Below, piece after piece: positions 56,694-64,000 of a stretch of 64,000 nucleotides of DNA. Each line of letters begins with the position of its first letter. Position 1 is the stretch's first letter. A program made the position numbers and the translations under genes. The notes under the pieces are model-generated. The model saw only the letters and a list, made by a program, of their open reading frames with translations, was not told the DNA's origin and made no database searches. This stretch comes from Siphonodentalium dalli (Eukaryota > Mollusca > Scaphopoda > Gadilida > Siphonodentaliidae): the NCBI GenBank assembly GCA_032622095.1, contig CP136069.1:156853043-156917042 (forward strand), given 5' to 3'.

Positions 56694-56922
56694 ATTCAGT
56701 GGCTTGTTGCCATAGTTATACACAGTGACCTGAACACTAGACTGTTCCATCCGCACAACTTTTGGAGGAATATCGAGCTTCGTGAAGAAATTCTTGAAAA
56801 CTGTGACATTTTTTGTTGGAGCAAAGCATATCCCGCCATCCTCGGGTAGTCCAAGCGCACTAAAAGCCCAGGTTGTTATGGAGTCAGGAAGCTTGATGGT
56901 TTTATTAATACTACTCTCATTC
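56694..56922 (-). CDS. C3-like exon 2: A2M signature region, start of MG7
   Basis: Acceptor TCGTTTTAG and donor AAT|GTAAGT bound 229 bases, phase 2 to 0: NESSINKTIKLPDSITTWAF, then SALGLPEDGGICFAPTKNVT, VFKNFFTKLDIPPKVVRMEQ and SSVQVTVYNYGNKPLN. The (P/K)DS-I-T-T-W, G-I-C-x-A, FF-x-x-L-x-x-P and V-R-x-EQ...YNY motifs identify the alpha-2-macroglobulin/complement superfamily. Confidence 0.96.
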
Positions 56923-56974
56923 CTAAAACGATAAATTGAATGACTATAATATAAAATCAGAGGGGACCTCACAA

Positions 56975-57355
56975 GTCTGCAAATAGTGTGTCTGTCAATT
57001 TCAGAATGAGGACCTCAGAGGGTGAATTTAGTGACGCTACCCCATACAGTGGGCCAGCGTTACCAAATTCATCCTCTGGGGACCTCATTCTGCATGCCTT
57101 CATATGCTACGTGAGATTACGTTCCCAGATGGTGATGTGGCCCCTTTGGGTACCTTGGTTATGCATTGTGTCATATGCCAATTTGGGGGTACATATATAT
57201 AGAGAAACTAAACAAAAAATGAAAAAGAATCTTTCTAATGAAGTTTCTCTAATGAAGTTTCTAAAGAAACTAAAAATCTTGTTAATTTTATAATAAAGAT
57301 GAGGCCTCAGCAGAATCACCTTCTGGGAACCTCATTCTGCAAATTTCCAGCACCA
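56975..57355. mobile_element. Family B MITE with altered centre
   Basis: GTCTGCAAATAGTGTGTCTG end and inner arms. The right end is weak (CATTCTGCAAATTTCCAGC). Confidence 0.75.
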
Positions 57356-57392
57356 TATATGGCCTGATCTGTAAGTGAATAATAGAGTGTTG

Positions 57393-57745
57393 GCATACCC
57401 CAACAGTGCCAAATTCATATTTAAAATAAACAAAGGAAATTACCCTAAAAGGAAACAAGAGCATTGCAAGGGCGCCATTTAGCAATTTTGAATTGTACTG
57501 CTGAAAAACAAAATAATAATTTGAGCTTACAAAGAATATCTGATACATGTATACCCCTAATTTCAATAACAAAATGCAGTAAAATTCGAAAAATGGCCGT
57601 AGCATGTGAAAATAATTGGACAGAACCCATATTTGCACTTGGCGTGTAGTTTCAGCTGGGAAATACACATACCAACTTTGATTCAGATCAAATAATCCAA
57701 ACTGGAGTTATCGATCGGAAACCAAAAATGTTAACAGACAGACGG
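57393..57745. mobile_element. Family G element
   Basis: GGCATACCCCAACAGTGCCA head with ACCAACTTTGATTCAGATC core. Confidence 0.6.
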
Positions 57746-58598
57746 TACTACCAACATACAGTGTTTGTGAGCTAAATATTTTATGAGCTTATTATTAGTC
57801 CAAAATTATGAGTTTCTTAAAGAAATGCTATTAAACATTTGATCTTTATGAGCTATAATATGTACATTACATTAGATGTACATTTACTTGACCTATCAAA
57901 TCTGTTTTCTTGTTGATATATCCATGCATATGTGCAGTCATAAACTTTAATGCCCAATAAGTTGTTGGCATGGCGATATTTGACTGAGTATTTTCATATT
58001 ATTACATATGTGAGCCCATAAACTTGGAAAATGTTTGCCTCATAATCCTCGGACATAGGATCCATAGGGTGGACATATATTTCATCTATGTATTAGGGGG
58101 GTTAGTTCTGATATGTGATATCTGATATGTTGTGACGCTGAATGTTGCTGGGAAAACCTGATCTATTTTCAGGTCTGATAAGTTATGTTAACCCCTGAAG
58201 TATCTGAAGTCACTCAGAACTGTTATTAACCTGTTGTTTCATTAATGAGGTGAACAGCGTTAGAAATCTCGATGTTTTCAATACGTTTTAACATAGGAAT
58301 TGGGGAAAGAAACTTATGATCATATAATAATAGCTCATAGGGAGTACCTGAGCAAAATATTCAAATGATATTATGAGCTTAACTCATAAAATATTTTAGC
58401 TCATTAATATGGGCTGGACACAATATTTAGCTCACAAACATATATTACAGTGAACAAATGGACAGATGGACTGATTACTTAATACAACCTTTTAATACAA
58501 CACTTGCATTGGTAAATATATATACTAAATGAGCGTGATAATCAGGCGGACAGACAAATAACGATAAATCGAGAACAGGAAATAAAATATGGCCTGGT
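57746..58598. other. Intron 1 sequence with inverted TTAGCTCA repeats
   Basis: GAGCTAAATATTTTATGAGC at about 57769 is mirrored by GAGCTTAACTCATAAAATAT and TTAGCTCACAAACATA near 58375-58440. They could be the ends of one ~670 bp element. No gene. Confidence 0.5.
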
Positions 58599-59098
58599 GC
58601 AAGCCTGCAAATAGTTTTGCAGACTGATGTCCCGAATTTATGGTGAATGGTGAATTTAGTGGCACTATACTGCATGATGAGCTCGCATGACCAAATTCAC
58701 CCTCTGGGGACCTCATTCTGATTAGACCCCGTCTTCTTGGAAGTATCTATAGTCTCAAATTAGAATTATTTTCAGTTACTTCTTCCCTTCTGCAGGCTTC
58801 TGGAAAGTACTACTGTCTCAAATTAACATTGTTTTAGTTACTTTTTCCCTCCTGGGAAGGTTCTATAGCCCATAATTTGCAGAAGATACAACGCATAATC
58901 GAGGTGACTAATGGGTGAACATCAACTTCAACTGGGGAACTTCAATCTGAACCTAGGTCTCCCATAGCAGTTGAGGCCTGAACAGAATGAGGTTCCCAGC
59001 GGATGAACTTGAATTTGGTGATACTAGCCTGTCGTGTGAGATAGCATCACTAAATTCACCCTCTGGGGACCCCATTCTACAAATGTCAGACACATGAA
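58599..59098. mobile_element. Family B MITE with a duplicated centre
   Basis: AAGCCTGCAAATAGTTTTGC left end. The AGTCTCAAATTA block occurs twice (58750 and 58812), as does AAATTCACCCTCTGGGGACC. Its right end is followed by a second end-like CACACTAAATTCAGGC. Confidence 0.8.
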
Positions 59099-59129
59099 TT
59101 CAAAGCTTGCACAGACACACTAAATTCAG

Positions 59130-59379
59130 GCATGGTTAAACCATGGCTGAGATATATGGGTGGACAGACAAAAAAAGATTTCCAGTTAAACAAAGAAGTA
59201 TAAGTCTAGAATAGAAACAGTGAACAACTTCATTGCCCCTCTTTTGAAAACAGTTATGATGGGGAACCTCTATATAGGAGAGCGGCTGGAACCACATACT
59301 TTTATGGTTTATGGACGGACAAAGTAAATCCAGTACCCCCCCCCCCCCCCAATATTCTTTCAAAAAGTGGTGGTATAAC
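59130..59379. mobile_element. Family G element, short
   Basis: TTCCAGTTAAACAAAGAAGT and AACAACTTCATTGCCCCTCT, then a C run and CAAAAAGTGGTGGTATAA. Confidence 0.6.
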
Positions 59380-59612
59380 AAGTCTTATTTCTAAGTCGCA
59401 GCCATGTTGGATCCATCCAGCCCCGTTCAGCGCACTCAGTGCTATAGGTCAAACTTCTGGAGGGGCATTCCATATATTCCATTTATATGGAATTCAAGAA
59501 TATTCAAAAGCTCCAAATATTGAATGCTACTCCAGAACTTTGACCTGTAGCACTGAATGTGCCAAACTGGGCTGAATGGATACAATATGGCCGCGACTTA
59601 GAAATAAGACTT
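59380..59612. repeat. Inverted repeat (foldback), ~90 bp arms
   Basis: AAGTCTTATTTCTAAGTCGC and GTAGCACTGAATG-like arms pair across a central TTCCATTTATATGGAA. It ends about 33 bp from the exon 1 donor. Confidence 0.8.
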
Positions 59613-59644
59613 ATAGTTGGCATATAGGATTGAAAAATGCTCAC

Positions 59645-59885
59645 CCAAATTCAAAGCTGTCAAATAACCATGTCTCATTAAAGTCCGCCCTGAGCGGAAT
59701 ATCTTCATCGTCAAGGCAATGAGAACAAACATCAATGGCTTCATCAATTGGATTTAATCCGAGGTTCATTCGCCCAGTCAGTATCCGTCCAGGTCCCGAA
59801 TCACTGACGCTGTGAAGAATGGGAGATCCAGTCGATGTTATCTCAGTCGGTGTCATGGTTAGTCGGATATGCCTAGCCGCCTGCT
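59645..59885 (-). CDS. C3-like exon 1 (of those in window): alpha-chain N-terminal region
   Basis: Acceptor ATTTCTTTAG and donor TTTGG|GTGAGC bound 241 bases, phase 1 to 2. It reads QAARHIRLTMTPTEITSTGS, then RILTGRMNLGLNPIDEAIDV, CSHCLDDEDIPLRADFNETW and LFDSFEF. The F-x-E-(T/S)-WL-(F/W) motif marks the position just after the anaphylatoxin/bait region, preceding the KDSITTW-type block of exon 2. No anaphylatoxin Cys pattern is visible in this exon. Upstream exons were not found in 59.9-64.0 kb. Confidence 0.9.
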
Positions 59886-62800
59886 CTAAAGAAATCAACG
59901 ACAGATCAGTAACATGCAGGGTATTATTGTATTTGAGCAGTTGAGATTATTTCATGTCAATTTTGGGCATACTTATTATATTTACAACAAGACAGTCAAT
60001 GACTGTGGGTCACTCACCAGACTGTAAGGACTGAGAAGAGTCAGTACTTGACAAAATCACTTAAGACAAGTAGTTCTAAACATGGAAATAGCTGGATGTT
60101 CTCAGATGAGCAGGGCTCTTCACCTTGAAATTTCTAATTGCACATCACTGACAAATCTCCAACCTCTTACCCTTTAAAGATGACAACCATACCACAGTAC
60201 TAAGTTCACAAAAATCCTTTTGTACATTCCTCTTAGGTTGAATTTTACAACTGGTACCAGTACTTCAAGCTCTCAAACATTTGGAAATTACCAACCTGGC
60301 ACCCCCCATAAAGTTAAAATTTGTGGCCAATTGGGTCCAACAGTTTAACCTGAAGTAGGAACATATGGATTGATGGTTTAAAAACATACATGTTAGAAAA
60401 TCAAACCACACTACGAGAACAATTCTAACTTATTTTTGGTGTGAACATCTAATCTACAACTAATGTAGTATCAGGCATGAAATTTTTAACTGTTTAACTT
60501 TTGATCAAAGTAGGGGGTCAAATCTCCACCCCTCTACACTCCCTCCCCATTGCCTCAAACATTGCCCCACCCAGGCTGTCTAGAAGTGAATATTATTATA
60601 CCAGTACCAAACAGCATAGAGAGTTAAATCTCTTATCTCTGCCCCTATTAGAACAAATGTGAATCCTCATCTATGAGATCAATTCATCTAGTAATATCAA
60701 TATACCCCCCAATTTTTCTTTGAAAAATCAGGGTATGATTTCACCTGGATAAGTGGTGGTTAAGAAACTAATATTGGAACAGCCGAGTCTGTATTTAGTG
60801 TGTCTGACCTTTGTAGGTGAATTTAATGACAGTATTCCGCAAGGTGGACTAACATCACTGAATTCACCCTCTGGGGACCTCATTTCCTAAAAATCACCCC
60901 ATTTGAACAAATCTGAACCCCGGTCACCCAAGGCCCCTCCGTACCAAATATAAGCTATATAGGCCCAATGGTTCTTGAGAAAAAACTGTTTTAAGAATTA
61001 CTATGGAGGGAAAGGAAAGAGTTATGGCCCTGGCTTCGCACCTACATGTATTTGATGTGATGAACTTAATTGAACAAATCTGATTGTGAGATACCTAGGG
61101 AACATGCACACTGAACTATATAAACACATTCCGTCTTTAATATGGAGAAGAAAATAATTGTTGATAGATGGATGGATAGACATCCCAACAGGCAGACGGA
61201 TGGAAGCCTGACAGATAGAAGACAAATTTAATCCAATATATACCCCCCAATTTTTCTTTGAAAATTAGTGGTATGATTTCATCTGGATAAGTGGTGATTA
61301 AGAAAATAATATGAAATGGCCAAGTCTGAATTTAGTATGTCTGACATTTGCAGAATTAGGTCCCCAAAATGTGGATTTAATGACAATATTCCGTAAGGCA
61401 GGCTAGCATCACCGAATTCATCCTCAATCTGATTAGGCCTCAATGGTCAATAAAACCTAGGAACAGACTGAAGTCCTACAGTCTGCAAATTAGGGGGACA
61501 TTGAAACTGAACAGGTGGAAAAAAGTGACTAAAACAAACTGTCAATTTGATACTTAGGATACTTCCCAGAAGATGAGGCCTAAGCAGAATTAGGTCCCTG
61601 GAGGGTGTATTTGGTGATGCTATCATGCCGTATGGGGTAGCAACACTAAATTCACCATCTGGGGGCCTCACTCTGTAAATGTCAGACACACTATTTCCAG
61701 ACTTGAAGAAATCTAAGCCATTCACAGTACCATTGAATGTCAGGGAAACCTATTATTCATCACATAACCTTGAGAGCACCAGTTTGTTTTTAAATTGCTA
61801 CAGATATGTTTACATAAACTAGCCAGATGACATCTATTATTCTAATCTAAATTAATGACCTGTGTATTTGCAGATATATATGCTTCTGTGGTGAGAAGAG
61901 GTATTAATTAAATTGAGAGGTGATATGGCTTGGAAGGGATGTTGGTTGATGGCAGAGTGGAGGGGTGGGGTCTGGGCCATGTGGGAGGGGGTTGGTGGGG
62001 GAGGTTGGAATGTTTCCATAATTTAATTAAAGAGTAAAGTTTCATAACTCTGCAGATGTTATAATGGTGTCACTTTTTTCTAATTTTAAAATTTTATAAC
62101 ATGTTTAAAAAATATTGTTTTTGTCCCAGAAGATGAGGCCTAAGCCGAATTAGGTCCTGGAGGGTGTATTTGGTGATGCTAGCCTGCTGTACGGGGTAGC
62201 AACACTAATTTCAGCATCTGGGGACCTCATTCTGCAAATGTCAGACACACTATGTCCAGGCTTGAAGAAATGAACAATGGACTATTCCTATTTATTCTTG
62301 TAGAATAGGTGTTTAACTAATGTCATGTCATGTAATGACAGATGGTAAACTAGCAAGCAAGCAGTCTTCAGCCAGAGTATCAGGTGTCCACACTGTGATA
62401 AATTGGCTTTTTCAATAATACAGGCTTCAGTGTTCTCTTAAAAATTCATAGTGCATAGCAAAGAGGTGTAAATTATAAAGGGCCATAACTCTGTTAAAAT
62501 ATATCGGATCAAACCCATATTTGAACTTGATCTGTATATAATTACAACTACTTTCGCTTTGACTAAAATGCGTGCATTTGATTGGTCAAGGCCCTTAGAT
62601 ACGCTTGGTAGCGACAATATCTATCAGTGGAGGGAAGTGTCGTTTCCCGCATCACTGGGGGTAGTGATACCTTAAAAAGTTCGCAAACCAAGCCGAATAA
62701 ACATGGGGCGAATTTACCCGGAATTTTATTTTGTCCGATTAAACAGCCGATTAAACAGCAAAATAGTACATTAATTTATTTGGGGATAAAAGAATGTATT

Positions 62801-63319
62801 ACATAACTATTCCACCATTAGTATTAGCATTTATCCAGCTTCGTGCCAATAATAATATGACATGGCAGTGGTCATGAGAGCATAGAATGCACCTTTGTAG
62901 CGACTGTTTACTTTTCGAGTCGCCGGAGACCAAAAATTCGGTGGGCGAAGTTTGGGAACACCGCTTCGGAATCGCTATCGAATCGGACTGCCTTTATGAC
63001 AATACATGTTCTAGAATCGTTTTAAATAAGTGAAATTTACACCAGCAAGTACAGTTTAATAGTTTACGGGTGTGGTCTCTTGCTTTTGTGTAGTTGGAAT
63101 GTCGGAAACAGCGATCGAATTGTGTGTGTTCTTCTCTAACTTCCGGTCGGTCGCCCAATTTATTCTCGACCCAATTTCCCATTTCGGTTAAAAGAGCAGC
63201 TGAGTCCAAACACAAATATCACTTGGGTATTTTTTACTATTTTAGTGTTTTTAATATAGTTTCTTTAAAAAGAACTTGTTTAATCACCAACTAATATGCG
63301 GATTGTCGTAATTATAAGC
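59886..63319. other. Intron upstream of exon 1, repeats only
   Basis: It contains family B pieces (60785-60890, 61322-61705 and 62127-62265, the latter two sharing AGAAGATGAGGCCTAAGC and GTCAGACACACTAT), two related CCCCCCAATTTTTCTTTGAA stretches (60706 and 61246), and G/T-rich 61920-62010. No coding exon was recognised. Confidence 0.55.
61322..61705. mobile_element. Family B MITE
   Basis: Ends AAGTCTGAATTTAGTATGTC and GACACACTATTTCCAGACTT. Confidence 0.82.
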
Positions 63320-63476
63320 AATCAACGTCGTTTTCGATGCATCTGTCGGCGTATAGAAGTGTCGGATGCCGAACTACATACTTAGTATAATTTAGCTTCG
63401 CGAAATTATACAGTATGTAATTCGGCATCCGACACTTCTATACGCCGACAGATGCATCGAAAACGACGTTGATTGC
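63320..63476. repeat. Near-perfect palindrome, ~65 bp arms
   Basis: Arm GCAATCAACGTCGTTTTCGA, TGCATCTGTCGGCGTATAGA and AGTGTCGGATGCCGAA is repeated inverted with at most one or two mismatches. The ~25 bp loop contains CTTCGCGAAATTATA. It is followed by a (63475-63600) fragment of the CCAAATTTGGTGTCGATC type. Confidence 0.9.
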
Positions 63477-63600
63477 ATATATAAGTGTCAAAAATTCATA
63501 TACCAAATTTGGTGTCGATCAGATGAAAAACGTTTGAGTAATCCTGTCTTGGATGAATTATATATAAAAACAAGAGTGGAAAGAGTTAAATAAACAATAC

Positions 63601-64000
63601 CAAAATCCATACAGATGAAGAACGTGCTAAGAAAAATCTAGGTAAGAAATATGAGGCTGTGATGTGTCTAAAAAAAATTAAAGGTCAAAATGCAAAAATG
63701 AAATTTTTTGTTTTTATAGTTATGTCCCTGGCTCTGCCCCTATATGTCGGGCTATCAGAAAAAGCATGCAAACAATACATTAAACATTGTATCAACACTA
63801 CACATTTTTCTATCAAGGTAGACGATATATCATTTTGAAGAAAGATTATTTGCGGACATGTTTGGTAATCAATCACATTCAGGGGTTACATGAATGCCTG
63901 GGCTCCACATTTACATGCGTCTTTTAAATGAACGTCTGTTATAGAAGAGCAACGGGGCGGGATTGGTCCAAAAACGGCATCATCCCAACCGATATCCCAA
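63601..64000. other. No feature recognised
   Basis: AT-rich sequence to the window edge. Confidence 0.4.

Larger units (their letters stand above)
1339..59885 (-). other. C3: Complement C3-like thioester protein gene, 21 internal exons (both ends outside window)
   Basis: This is the span of a single minus-strand gene assembled from 21 exons. Each has a GT donor and an AG acceptor, and all 20 junctions agree in phase, giving 3,117 coding bases with no stop. The order of recognisable blocks follows C3/C4/C5: ETWLFDSF, LPDSITTW, VVRMEQ, the PTGCGEQT thioester, DGSYAVFP, LTAFITISL, EATSYALL, DTVVALQAM, GEGRGKAVV, CLEICIR, MLTGYQ, QPAVVEFFVYYN, then a Cys pair and the start of a netrin-like C345C domain. 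A2M and CD109 lack C345C, so a C3-type identity is preferred. In this family the secreted protein is cut and binds surfaces covalently through the thioester. Introns reach about 7 kb because of transposons. MG1-MG6, the signal peptide and the end of C345C are outside the window. The paralogue type (C3 versus C4 or C5) cannot be settled here. Confidence 0.88.

Noticed and set aside
60018-60060. Possible tiny exon upstream of exon 1 (STDSSQSLQS, donor CTG|GTGAGT)
   Set aside because: The phase fits, but there is no convincing acceptor and the region has no conserved motif.

Overview
This is animal nuclear DNA, most likely from a marine invertebrate. The evidence is short exons with GT-AG borders in very large introns, a nonautonomous transposon fauna (hAT, pogo-like, TTAA-flanked, Helitron-like, CR1/L2 LINE, Ngaro/DIRS), AT-rich composition and no operons. 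I cannot fix the phylum. A complement C3-type gene together with an SGNH-bearing Ngaro element would fit a lancelet, hemichordate, echinoderm or lophotrochozoan.

One host gene dominates. Twenty-one exons on the minus strand, from 59.9 kb down to 1.3 kb, form a single chain whose splice phases agree at all 20 junctions. They encode about 1,039 codons of a thioester complement protein of the C3/C4/C5 type. In order: the alpha-chain start and A2M/MG7-CUB region, the GCGEQ thioester, the alpha/alpha-barrel (TED), the second half of CUB, the MG8 domain and the first part of the C-terminal C345C (netrin-like) domain. MG1-MG6 lie beyond the right edge and the rest of C345C beyond the left edge. Three features stand out. 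An Asp occupies the position of the catalytic His. About 140 extra residues, including a Cys-rich cluster, sit between CUB and MG8. Four exons have their 3' ends and splice donors caught in tandem minisatellites.

The introns are almost wholly mobile or repeated DNA. Five abundant families recur: (A) a ~200 bp AGTAATGCC foldback element; (B) a ~400 bp GAATGAGGTCCCC element with long inverted repeats; (C) TTAA-flanked elements built from TATATAAG hairpins; (D) AAGATGGCTGC elements with internal ~160 bp tandem units; (G) ATACCCC elements with ~140 bp tandem units. Single items are two hAT-like elements with perfect 8 bp target duplications, a pogo-like MITE, a tRNA-derived SINE, a CR1/L2 LINE tail, two Helitron-like elements (one with a three-monomer higher-order 122 bp array), and a 5.7 kb block bounded by perfect 43 bp inverted repeats.

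Further right, 37.1-42.3 kb is a tandem segmental duplication carrying a TTF-type zinc-finger (ZNF862/ZMYM-like) gene fragment. At 52.1-56.2 kb is a Ngaro-type tyrosine-recombinase retrotransposon. It has lost gag and reverse transcriptase but keeps RNase H, tyrosine recombinase and SGNH hydrolase frames. Many elements end within 7-36 bp downstream of a splice donor, whereas the acceptor sides I checked are clear for about 50 bp or more.
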